Shown here: positions 1-6,372 of the stretch, one piece after another | How positions within the stretch are numbered: the stretch's first letter is position 1 | Layout of the letters: each line of letters opens with the position of its first letter | Notes under the pieces: model-generated | The model's database searches: none | Told to the model about the DNA's origin: nothing | Seen by the model: only the letters and a program-made list of their open reading frames with translations | Position numbers and translations under genes: made by a program | Origin: an uncultured Eubacteriales bacterium | Lineage (GTDB): Bacteria > Bacillota > Clostridia > Oscillospirales > CAG-272 | DNA length: 11,822 bases | NCBI GenBank assembly: GCA_900550625.1 | Contig: URSW01000033.1 | Coordinates: forward strand, 1 to 11,822 | Direction: 5' to 3'

Positions 1-124
1 CGGCATCCGAGGAGGCAACGGTGATCTTCGGCGAATATGCTCCGGCACCCCCGCTTGCGCACGATGCAAGAAGCATTACGGGCATGCACGCGGCGGCGAG
101 AACAAGAGATAAGATTTTTTTCAT
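1..124 (-). CDS. Lipoprotein N-terminus (partial, runs off left edge)
   Basis: This is the first 41 codons of a minus-strand gene; the rest lies beyond the window. The product starts with a lipoprotein signal peptide: two lysines (K2, K3), a hydrophobic stretch (residues 4-20), and a lipobox Leu-Ala-Ser-Cys with Cys22 as the lipidated residue. A Ser/Gly/Ala-rich linker follows and then the mature start (SPKITVASSDA). The start is supported by an AGGAG ribosome site 6 nt upstream and by a promoter at 167-195. A lipid-anchored protein with this kind of linker is often the solute-binding component of a transporter, but too little is visible to name the family. It is divided from pyrG by a palindrome and has its own promoter, so it is a separate transcription unit. 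Confidence 0.85.
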   Translation of the reverse strand, partial: MKKILSLVLAAACMPVMLLASCASGGAGAYSPKITVASSDA

Positions 125-166
125 CAGGAACTCCTATTGTTCATTGTGCAGCATGAATCTATTGTA

Positions 167-195
167 ATTTTACCACACGTGAGCTACTGCGTCAA
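167..195 (-). promoter_or_regulatory. Sigma-A promoter of the lipoprotein gene
   Basis: On the minus strand a TTGACG -35 box (195-190) and a TAAAAT -10 box (172-167) are separated by 17 nt. The -10 box is preceded by TGG, an extended -10 element. The predicted start is near 160, giving a leader of about 35 nt that ends in an AGGAG ribosome site. The match is close to consensus and correctly placed. Confidence 0.8.
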
Positions 196-234
196 GAAAA
201 AATACGAAAAATGCTCCCGCGCCGGAGGTAAAGT

Positions 235-268
235 AATGCCGCAAAACGGGATCCCGTTTTGCGGCATT
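235..268. terminator. 34-bp perfect palindrome, likely terminator after pyrG
   Basis: Positions 235-251 and 252-268 are exact inverse copies (17 bp arms, GGATCC at the centre). In RNA this gives a stem of about 15 bp with a GATC tetraloop. It lies about 70 nt beyond the pyrG stop and just upstream of the next gene's promoter, the expected place for a terminator of the minus-strand operon. The T-runs after the stem are weak in both directions (ATTACTTT on minus, TATTCTT on plus), so termination is inferred from position and stem strength. Confidence 0.55.
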
Positions 269-278
269 TATTCTTGAA

Positions 279-306
279 TCCGGTTGCGCGGCTCCGGTTG
301 CGCGGG
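279..306. repeat. Two tandem copies of a 14-bp GC-rich unit
   Basis: The unit TCCGGTTGCGCGGC occurs at 279-292 and again at 293-306 with one mismatch in the last base. It sits between the pyrG stop and the palindrome. No function is evident. Apart from the palindrome, this repeat and the lipoprotein promoter, nothing else was seen in 125-339. Confidence 0.7.
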
Positions 307-339
307 ATTCGGCAGCACACGCCGTGCGCGGTGTTCTAT

Positions 340-1944
340 TTATTTGCCTGAGCGATCGAGCGCAGCTTTGATAAGTCCGAGGAAAAGCGGATGCGCGCGG
401 TTGGGGCGGGACTTGAATTCGGGATGGAACTGCACGCCGACGTAGAAGCTGTTTTCGGGGACCTCCACCGTCTCAACGATATATCCGTCCGGGGACATTC
501 CGCTTATGCGAAGCCCCGCTGCGGTGAGCGTACCGCGGTAGTCGTTGTTGAATTCGTAACGATGACGGTGACGCTCGGAAATGTCCGTGGTCTTATAGCA
601 TTCCTCCATCTTCGTGCCGGGGATTATTCTGCACGGATATGCGCCGAGGCGCATGGTTCCGCCTTTTGCGATCTCGTTCGACTGATCGGGCATGAAATCT
701 ATGACCTTATGCTTTGAATCCTCATCGAATTCACCGGAGTTTGCGTCGCTGAGCCCGCAGACGTATCTTGCGTACTCGATAACGGCGATCTGCATGCCGA
801 GGCATATGCCGAGGTACGGCACGTTATTGGTTCTCGCGTAATGCGCTGCGGCGATCTTGCCTTCGATTCCTCGGTTGCCGAAGCCTCCGGGAATGAGAAT
901 GCCGTCGCATGATCCGAGGCGCTCCGCGGCATTCTCCTCCGTCACTGTTTCGCTGTCGATCCATTCTATCTCTACGCGGGAGGAGCATTCGTATCCCGCA
1001 TGACGGAGCGCTTCCGCAACGGAAAGATATGCGTCGTGAAGTCTCACATACTTTCCGACAAGTCCGATCGTCACGGTATGGCGGCGGTTCTTTATCCTCT
1101 CGAGCATCTCGGTCCACTCGGTCATATCCGGCTCGGGCGCGTTTATTCCGAGCTCGCGGCAGACGATCTGCGAGAAATGATTCTTCTCGAGCATGACGGG
1201 TGCCTCGTAGAGCACCGGGATCGTAAGGTTCTGTATTACGCAGTCCGGCTTCACGTTGCAGAAAAGCGCAATCTTTCGGAAGATCGATTCCTCGAGCTCC
1301 TCGTCGCACCGCAGAACGATTATATCCGGGGAGATTCCCATTCCGCGAAGCTCCTTCACGGAATGCTGGGTCGGCTTTGACTTGTGCTCCTCGGAGCCGT
1401 GAAGATAAGGCACGAGCGTGACGTGGATATAAAGCGAGTTCTCGCGTCCGACCTCAAGTCCGACCTGACGTATCGCTTCGAGGAACGGCTGGCTCTCGAT
1501 ATCGCCCGTCGTTCCGCCGATCTCCGTGATAACGACGTCCGCCTGACTTGTCCGTCCGACATTGTATATGAAGTCCTTGATCTCGTTTGTGATATGGGGG
1601 ATCACCTGAACGGTCTCGCCGAGGTACTCTCCGCGGCGCTCCTTCTCTATGACGTTCGAGTAGGTGCGTCCCGTGGTGAGGTTTGAGTATCTGTTCAGGT
1701 CCTCGTCGATAAAGCGCTCGTAATGTCCGAGATCGAGATCCGTTTCGGTGCCGTCCTCGGTGACGAACACCTCGCCGTGCTGATACGGGCTCATCGTTCC
1801 GGGATCGACGTTTATATAGGGGTCGAGTTTCTGCGCGGCTACCTTGAGTCCGCGCGCTTTTAGAAGTCTTCCGACGGAAGCCGCCGTGATTCCCTTGCCG
1901 AGACCGGATACGACTCCGCCGGTCACAAAGATGTATTTCGTCAT
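340..1944 (-). CDS. pyrG: CTP synthase
   Basis: Cytoplasmic enzyme that converts UTP to CTP with ATP and glutamine, the last step of de novo pyrimidine nucleotide synthesis. At 534 residues it is full length for the family. The N-terminal synthase domain (about 1-265) opens with the nucleotide-binding motif GGVVSGLGKGI (residues 9-19). The C-terminal class I glutamine amidotransferase domain (about 290-534) has the oxyanion-loop motif GGFGNRG (353-359), nucleophile Cys381 in LGICLGMQ, and the His507/Glu509 pair in FHPEF. An AAAGGAAGG ribosome site lies 8 nt before the ATG. It starts 63 nt after the ANTAR gene with no clear promoter between, so it may be the last gene of the nitrogen operon. 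No pyrimidine-type attenuator was seen in that gap. Identification is firm; co-transcription is inference. Confidence 0.98.
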   Translation of the reverse strand: MTKYIFVTGGVVSGLGKGITAASVGRLLKARGLKVAAQKLDPYINVDPGTMSPYQHGEVFVTEDGTETDLDLGHYERFIDEDLNRYSNLTTGRTYSNVIEKERRGEYLGETVQVIPHITNEIKDFIYNVGRTSQADVVITEIGGTTGDIESQPFLEAIRQVGLEVGRENSLYIHVTLVPYLHGSEEHKSKPTQHSVKELRGMGISPDIIVLRCDEELEESIFRKIALFCNVKPDCVIQNLTIPVLYEAPVMLEKNHFSQIVCRELGINAPEPDMTEWTEMLERIKNRRHTVTIGLVGKYVRLHDAYLSVAEALRHAGYECSSRVEIEWIDSETVTEENAAERLGSCDGILIPGGFGNRGIEGKIAAAHYARTNNVPYLGICLGMQIAVIEYARYVCGLSDANSGEFDEDSKHKVIDFMPDQSNEIAKGGTMRLGAYPCRIIPGTKMEECYKTTDISERHRHRYEFNNDYRGTLTAAGLRISGMSPDGYIVETVEVPENSFYVGVQFHPEFKSRPNRAHPLFLGLIKAALDRSGK

Positions 1945-2007
1945 GTGGATGCCCTTCCTTTATATTTATTTTCGCGCGGGCGATGTGCCCTGCGTTATGT
2001 TCGTGAT

Positions 2008-2589
2008 TCAGTTTTCGTACATACGTATTATTTCTTCCGCGATCTCGCGCGACGTGCGGCGGCGGTTCATCGCTTCCTTCTCGATGTAGCCGTGCGCGTC
2101 CTGCTCCGTCATGCCGAGACGCTCTATAAGCAGCCATTTCGCCCTGTTGACTATGCGTATCGAGTCCATCTTCTCGCGCAGCGTGCGCGTTTTCTTCTCA
2201 TATTTGCGCAGCCGTTCGCATATTGCGCACAGAAGTGTGACGCTCTGCGCCACGTTCCGCTGCGTATTCGGCTTCGGGATAACGAAAATTCCCTCTCTCG
2301 TACACTGCGAGCTTACGATCTCGTAGATATCGTTCTTCACGAAAAGCATGACGCCGGACGGTCCCTGCGCGGCATCTATGCAGAAGTCGATTCCCGTCTC
2401 GTCGGGGAGCGGCGAATTGACCGCTATGAGGTCATACTGCTCCGACGAAAGAAGCCGTCTCGCCTCGCCCGCCGACAACGCATTCACCACCGGATCAAAT
2501 GTCGGAGCGTCGAACACGGACGCAAGAAAATCCGCACCGCGTCCCGCGGGGGAGACGACAAGCACGCTGTAAACCGAGCTTTCCTTCAT
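2008..2589 (-). CDS. ANTAR-domain regulator with pseudo-receiver (putative transcription antiterminator)
   Basis: A 193-residue protein with an N-terminal receiver-like domain (about 6-122), a short coiled linker (about 123-140) and a C-terminal ANTAR domain (about 137-193; RIVNRAKWLLIERLGMTEQD and following helices). ANTAR domains of the AmiR, NasR and EutV type bind paired RNA hairpins in leader transcripts and prevent termination. The receiver is degenerate: the usual acidic pair after beta strand 1 is Ser13-Pro14 and the phospho-acceptor Asp is Asn58 (in VNSPLPDE), while the Lys of strand 5 is kept (Lys106). Phosphorylation control is therefore unlikely. It has an AAAGGAG ribosome site 8 nt before the ATG and follows glnA in an operon of glutamine and glutamate genes, so a nitrogen-responsive role is likely. 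Its RNA targets are not shown by sequence alone; the leaders at 9063-9118 and 9324-9369 are candidates. Confidence 0.92.
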   Translation of the reverse strand: MKESSVYSVLVVSPAGRGADFLASVFDAPTFDPVVNALSAGEARRLLSSEQYDLIAVNSPLPDETGIDFCIDAAQGPSGVMLFVKNDIYEIVSSQCTREGIFVIPKPNTQRNVAQSVTLLCAICERLRKYEKKTRTLREKMDSIRIVNRAKWLLIERLGMTEQDAHGYIEKEAMNRRRTSREIAEEIIRMYEN

Positions 2590-2646
2590 ATCCGGCGCTC
2601 CTTTCTTCCGTCAGGCGGATTTTATACGCGCTGCACCGCGCGGCTG

Positions 2647-2663
2647 CGGGATATCTCATCCCG
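2647..2663 (-). other. Small hairpin in the glnA to ANTAR gene gap
   Basis: Six-base-pair inverted repeat (CGGGAT and ATCCCG) with a five-base loop, in the 92-nt gap between glnA and the ANTAR gene. No U-tract follows on the minus strand, so it is not an obvious terminator. It could be an mRNA processing or stability element. No convincing promoter was found in the gap. Confidence 0.35.
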
Positions 2664-2681
2664 AAATGTCAGAGAATGTTT

Positions 2682-3884
2682 TCAGTAAGCCTTTCGCACC
2701 GTCACGGGGACGTACTTTGCGACGAAAGCCGAATCCGAGGCAAGCGCGCGAGCTTCCCTCACGCTCCGCGGGAGAGGCATAAGTCCCTCCGCCGCTTCTG
2801 CGCTGTACAGGTCGGCATCTGTCGGTGCGGGAGGCACAAGTCCGTTCTCTATTCCGTCAAGCCCCGCGTAGATCAGGAGCGCGAACGCAAGATACGGATC
2901 GGCAAGCGCATCGGGCGAACGAAGCTCGATATGCTCTCCGGCGCTCTTTGCCGCCGGGATCCGCACAAGCTGTGAGCGGTTCTCGGAAGAATATGTTACA
3001 TACTTCGGAGCCTTCATCTTTCCGAGCCTGTCGTAGGAACACTCCTTCGGGTTGAGAAAAAGCGTGATCTCGCGTATATGCGCAAGTATCCCCGCAAGGA
3101 ATGCGCTCCGCAAGGCGGATGCGTCGTCCGGGGACGCGCTCTGCACCGACATATTGACGTGCATCCCGCTTCCGGGAGCCGCAGAGAGCGGCTTCGGCGA
3201 GAAGTCGGCGAACAATCCGTTTTTGGCAGCGACGGTTTTAACGACGGTCTTGACGGTGACCACGTTGTCCGCGCAGCTCAGCGGATCGCTGTAGCGGAAG
3301 TCGATCTCGTTCTGACCGGGTCCCTCCTCATGGTGAGAGCTTTCCGGGATTATCCCCATCTCGTCGAGCGTGAGGCATATCTCGCGGCGGACGTTCTCTC
3401 CTCTGTCGTCGGGCGCCATATCCATATATCCGGCGCGGTCGAACGGCACGTCGGTCGCCTTGCCCTCCTCGTCGGTCTCAAAGAGATAGAACTCCATCTC
3501 GGCTCCGAAGCCGAACGAAAGCCCCTCCTTTTTGGCTTCGGCGACCGCGTTCCTCAGCAAAACGCGCGAGCAGCCCTCGAAATATGTGCCGTCCGGACGG
3601 CGGATATCGCAGAACATCCGCACGACTCTGCCGTGCGACGGTCTCCACGGAAGCGGAGACAGCGTAGCGGGATCGGGCACAAGGAAAAGGTCGCTCTTAA
3701 CCTCTCCGCCGAAGCCCTCAATCGCCGAGGCATCGAACGATATTCCCTCGGAGAATGCGCGAGGCAGCTCGCCCGGCATGACGGAGATGTTCTTCGGATT
3801 GCCGTGGACATCGGTGAATGCAAGGCGTATGAATTTCACGTCCTCCTCGCGGACGTAATCGATAACTTCGTTCTTCGTGTACAT
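2682..3884 (-). CDS. glnA: Type I glutamine synthetase-like protein with altered active site
   Basis: A 400-residue GS type I fold, about 40 residues shorter at the C-terminus than typical enzymes of about 440. It has the beta-grasp N-domain with Asp51 (FDASAIEG), metal-site Glu129 and Glu131 (GAEMEF), Glu186 and Glu193 (SHHEEGPGQNEIDF), and His242 (GSGMHVN). Arg303 and Arg308 (NRSQLVRIP), Glu320 and Arg322 (IELRSPD) are also present. Two normally invariant residues differ. The flap Glu that deprotonates ammonium (Glu327 in Salmonella, Glu304 in Bacillus) is Lys291 in LGKMKAPKYV. The ATP-site Arg (Arg355 in Salmonella) is His318. Activity may be reduced or changed, and a regulatory role is possible. 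The gene starts 48 nt after the beta-helix GOGAT subunit with an AAAGG ribosome site 10 nt before the ATG. Family assignment is firm; catalytic competence is uncertain. Confidence 0.93.
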   Translation of the reverse strand: MYTKNEVIDYVREEDVKFIRLAFTDVHGNPKNISVMPGELPRAFSEGISFDASAIEGFGGEVKSDLFLVPDPATLSPLPWRPSHGRVVRMFCDIRRPDGTYFEGCSRVLLRNAVAEAKKEGLSFGFGAEMEFYLFETDEEGKATDVPFDRAGYMDMAPDDRGENVRREICLTLDEMGIIPESSHHEEGPGQNEIDFRYSDPLSCADNVVTVKTVVKTVAAKNGLFADFSPKPLSAAPGSGMHVNMSVQSASPDDASALRSAFLAGILAHIREITLFLNPKECSYDRLGKMKAPKYVTYSSENRSQLVRIPAAKSAGEHIELRSPDALADPYLAFALLIYAGLDGIENGLVPPAPTDADLYSAEAAEGLMPLPRSVREARALASDSAFVAKYVPVTVRKAY

Positions 3885-3910
3885 ATGTGACCGACCTTTC
3901 GTTTGATTTC

Positions 3911-3928
3911 GGCTTATTCCGGGAAGCC
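3911..3928 (-). other. Short hairpin between the beta-helix subunit gene and glnA
   Basis: Five-base-pair inverted repeat (GGCTT and AAGCC) with an eight-base loop in the 48-nt gap, just after the upstream stop codon and before the glnA ribosome site. There is no U-tract, so it is not a clear terminator. It may modulate glnA translation or mRNA decay. Confidence 0.3.
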
Positions 3929-3932
3929 GCCC

Positions 3933-4655
3933 TCAGTTCTGAACGTAAAGCTGCTTATACGGATTTTTCGTATTCGGGCGCAGAACATAGAATTTCTTTC
4001 CGTCGTCGCGGACCGCGCCGATGCCGAAAAGCTCCTCGTACTTCTTCAGATACTTTTCGACGGAGGCGATATCCTCCGCGTCCGCCTCGGAGCATTTCAC
4101 CTGTGCAGGAAGAGTTTTTCTGATCTCGCGGCAGCGGAGGAATATCCGTCCGCCGTGCATTCCCGTGCCGCAGAAATGTCCGATAAGCTCATCGTCGTCA
4201 ACGCCGTTTCCGAGGACGATTATAAGTCCGCCCGCCTGATATTCGCCGAGGAACGAGCCGCATTTTCCGCCTATCACGATAACCGGGAAGCGGTCGGCGT
4301 ATGCCTTCATGTGTATCCCGGCGCGGTATCCGGCGTTGTCGCGGACGTATATCTCGCCGCCGCGCATTGCGTATCCCACGGCATCGCCCGCGCTTCCGTG
4401 AACCGCGATCGTGCCGAAATTCATCGTATCTCCGACCGCGTCCTGAACATTGCCCATTACCTCGATCTCGCTTCCGTCGAGGTATGCGCCGAGCGCGTTG
4501 CCGGGGATCCCGTTTATCTTTATTTTCTTTCCGGACATTCCGGACGCTATGAAGCGCTGCCCCATGCAGCCGTCTATCTCGATTTCACCCTCCGCACGTC
4601 TCAATTCCTCGTTGAGCTCGCGGTAGCCGAGTCCGTGTGCGTCTATTTTCGTCAT
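3933..4655 (-). CDS. Glutamate synthase GXGXG beta-helix subunit (GltB C-terminal domain-like)
   Basis: A 240-residue stand-alone version of the C-terminal beta-helix domain of bacterial GltB. The middle (about 30-180) carries repeated glycine-spaced turns such as GNALGAYLDGSEI, GNVQDAVGD, GSAGDAVGYAMRGG and GGKCGSFLGEYQAGG, typical of the right-handed helix found in GOGAT and in FwdC/FmdC proteins. In GOGAT this domain is structural and holds the synthase and amidotransferase domains together. The C-terminal tail (about 185-240) is helical and charged. The ATG at 4655 is chosen because GAGGAGG lies just upstream and the previous gene ends 1 nt before it (TGA-G-ATG). The frame stays open further upstream, but that part overlaps the FAD gene. 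Tight spacing implies translational coupling. Confidence 0.93.
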   Translation of the reverse strand: MTKIDAHGLGYRELNEELRRAEGEIEIDGCMGQRFIASGMSGKKIKINGIPGNALGAYLDGSEIEVMGNVQDAVGDTMNFGTIAVHGSAGDAVGYAMRGGEIYVRDNAGYRAGIHMKAYADRFPVIVIGGKCGSFLGEYQAGGLIIVLGNGVDDDELIGHFCGTGMHGGRIFLRCREIRKTLPAQVKCSEADAEDIASVEKYLKKYEELFGIGAVRDDGKKFYVLRPNTKNPYKQLYVQN

Positions 4656-4656
4656 C

Positions 4657-5904
4657 TCAGGCTTCCTCCTCTGCGGCAAGTATCTTTTTTCTGTAGGACT
4701 TCGGGAAGGCTGCAAGCGTCGGCTCCCTGAAAAGAGAGTCGAGGTCGAGCGTCTCAAGCGGAGTTTTCTCTCTGATGAGGGAGGTATATATTCCCGCTCC
4801 CGCCACGTCTCCGAGGATTATGTATCCGCGCAGCGTGCCGTCCTTTATAAAGAAGGTTCTCATGCTTTCACCGCTGCCGACGACGGTCTTTTCACCGTCG
4901 TATGCTCCCGCGGTCACCATGTGAAGCCCGAAAAATCCGATCGAGTTCATCGGTATCTCGCAGTCGAGCGTCATGTCTCCGCCGGATGCGTTGACTCCGG
5001 CGCACTCGCCCTCGGCGTATGCGCTCGGAAGAAGTGCGAGCACTCTTTCCGTCCCGACGGACGAATCGTACCCCTGAACGGCGTCTCCCGCCGCGTAAAT
5101 GTCGGGGAGCGTCGTTCTCATGCCGCGGTCAACCGAAATTCCGCGTTCGGTCTTTGCGCCTGCCGCCGCAAGCAGTGACGTATTCGCGCGAACCCCGACC
5201 GCAAGCACAAGCACGTCGAATCCGATCTCTTCCCCATCGTCGAGGATCGCGGTATCGCCTCGAAACTCCTTAACGCTCGTGCCGAGGTGAAATTTCACGT
5301 CAGCCGCACTTTCTATATGCGCGCGGACGGTCTCTGCCGCATCCTCGGTAAGTATGCTCGAGAGCACGCGGGGGGCGAGATCAACGACCGTCACACTTTT
5401 CACGCGCGCAGCGATGCCCTCGGCGCATTTCAACCCGATCAGTCCCGCTCCGACGATAAGAACGCGCGTGCCTTCGCCGATTGAGGCGGCGAGAGAATCC
5501 GCATCGTCGAGCGACATGAAGGTGAATTTTCTGTCGACCGTATCAAGTCCGGCAAACGGCGGAACAAACGGCGATGAGCCCGTCGCGCAGATCAGCTTTT
5601 TATACGAAAATACCTTTCCGCTCTCCGCGGTCACGGTGTGAGCGTCGGGATCGACCGAAACGGCGGTCTCGCCGGGGAAGAAATCCGCGTAATTGTCTTC
5701 GTAGAAGCTGTCGGCGCGGTACTTCATCCTTTCGCGGTCGGTCTTTCCGAGAAGAAGATAGGAGATCAGCGGGCGCGAATATGTATGATGCGTCTCCGAC
5801 GAGATTATCGCCGCGGAGGATGTGCGGTCGTTCTTCCGTATCCCCTCGAGCGCGCCGACGCCCGCCGCCGAATTTCCGATGATAACGTATTCGTACTCAA
5901 ACAT
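4657..5904 (-). CDS. FAD-dependent NAD(P)H oxidoreductase, probable GOGAT electron-input subunit
   Basis: A 415-residue pyridine-nucleotide disulfide-oxidoreductase-fold flavoprotein, close in type to rubredoxin reductase and the N-terminal part of NirB. It has an N-terminal FAD dinucleotide motif (IGNSAAGVGA, residues 9-18), ATGSSP (107-112), a second Rossmann motif for NAD(P)H (VGAGLIGLKCAEG, 151-163), and the FAD-binding AGDAV (272-276). An Asp at the end of the second strand (VVDLAP) suggests NADH over NADPH. No redox-active CxxC pair is seen, so it probably passes electrons to partner Fe-S proteins. Start at ATG 5904 with AAAGGA 9 nt upstream, 4 nt after the ferredoxin stop. Located between the ferredoxin and the beta-helix subunit, it probably replaces GltD of classical GOGAT. 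The fold is firm; the partner is inferred from the operon. Confidence 0.92.
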   Translation of the reverse strand: MFEYEYVIIGNSAAGVGALEGIRKNDRTSSAAIISSETHHTYSRPLISYLLLGKTDRERMKYRADSFYEDNYADFFPGETAVSVDPDAHTVTAESGKVFSYKKLICATGSSPFVPPFAGLDTVDRKFTFMSLDDADSLAASIGEGTRVLIVGAGLIGLKCAEGIAARVKSVTVVDLAPRVLSSILTEDAAETVRAHIESAADVKFHLGTSVKEFRGDTAILDDGEEIGFDVLVLAVGVRANTSLLAAAGAKTERGISVDRGMRTTLPDIYAAGDAVQGYDSSVGTERVLALLPSAYAEGECAGVNASGGDMTLDCEIPMNSIGFFGLHMVTAGAYDGEKTVVGSGESMRTFFIKDGTLRGYIILGDVAGAGIYTSLIREKTPLETLDLDSLFREPTLAAFPKSYRKKILAAEEEA

Positions 5905-5908
5905 TATA

Positions 5909-6343
5909 TCACGTCCTTTCCTCAAATACAATAGCCCTGTTCGGACATCCTTCAACGCACGCGGGCTTTTTTGTCGTGCTCTGCGTGCAAAGCTCGCATT
6001 TGTCGGCGGCGTGCCCCTCTCCGTCCGGAATAACGGCTCCGTAAGGACATGAAAGCACACAGGTAAAGCATCCGACGCACTTGTTTTTATCTATCCTGAC
6101 CACGCCGTCCGTCTTCGTGATCGCCCCCGTTATGCATCCCTTCATGCAAAGCGGATCGTCGCAGTGGCGGCACGACACGGCAAAGTTTAGGCCGTCGGAT
6201 TCCCTCACTCTTATCCGCGGGAATATCTTTTTGCCGCGGAGCGCTTTTACAATATCGCTCATGCCGCTCTTTGCGAACGCGCAGTTATATTCGCACAGAC
6301 GGCATCCGAGACACCATTCCTCATTCACATAAACGCGCTTCAT
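5909..6343 (-). CDS. Four-cluster [4Fe-4S] ferredoxin (HycB/DmsB type), probable GOGAT electron carrier
   Basis: A 144-residue polyferredoxin with 16 cysteines in four sets: Cys11/14/17/21, Cys58/61/66/70, Cys89/92/95/99 and Cys116/119/129/133. This is the layout of electron-transfer subunits such as HycB, DmsB and CooF, which hold four [4Fe-4S] clusters. There is no signal peptide or membrane segment, so it is cytoplasmic. A GGAGA ribosome site precedes the ATG. It lies 29 nt after the FMN subunit gene and 4 nt before the FAD oxidoreductase gene, so the natural reading is an electron wire between FAD protein and synthase. An alternative role with another oxidoreductase cannot be excluded. 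Confidence 0.92.
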   Translation of the reverse strand: MKRVYVNEEWCLGCRLCEYNCAFAKSGMSDIVKALRGKKIFPRIRVRESDGLNFAVSCRHCDDPLCMKGCITGAITKTDGVVRIDKNKCVGCFTCVLSCPYGAVIPDGEGHAADKCELCTQSTTKKPACVEGCPNRAIVFEERT

Positions 6344-6372
6344 AATCTTTCTCCGTTACATTTATTCCGCCG

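Noticed and set aside
1945..2007. Pyrimidine-responsive initiation or attenuator before pyrG as in Bacillus
   Set aside because: The gap has only a weak GGGC/GCCC hairpin, no T-tract and no matching initiation sequence.
2590..2681. Promoter in front of the ANTAR gene based on a TATAAA at the -10 position
   Set aside because: No -35 box at proper spacing; the region between is GC-rich and palindromic (CCGCGCGG), so the match is likely chance.
3078..3890. Plus-strand open frame of 270 codons opposite glnA
   Set aside because: Shadow of glnA; low-complexity composition and no start signals.
5905..6060. N-terminal extension of the FAD oxidoreductase to 6060
   Set aside because: It would overlap the ferredoxin gene; the internal ATG at 5904 has an AAAGGA site and directly precedes the FAD motif.
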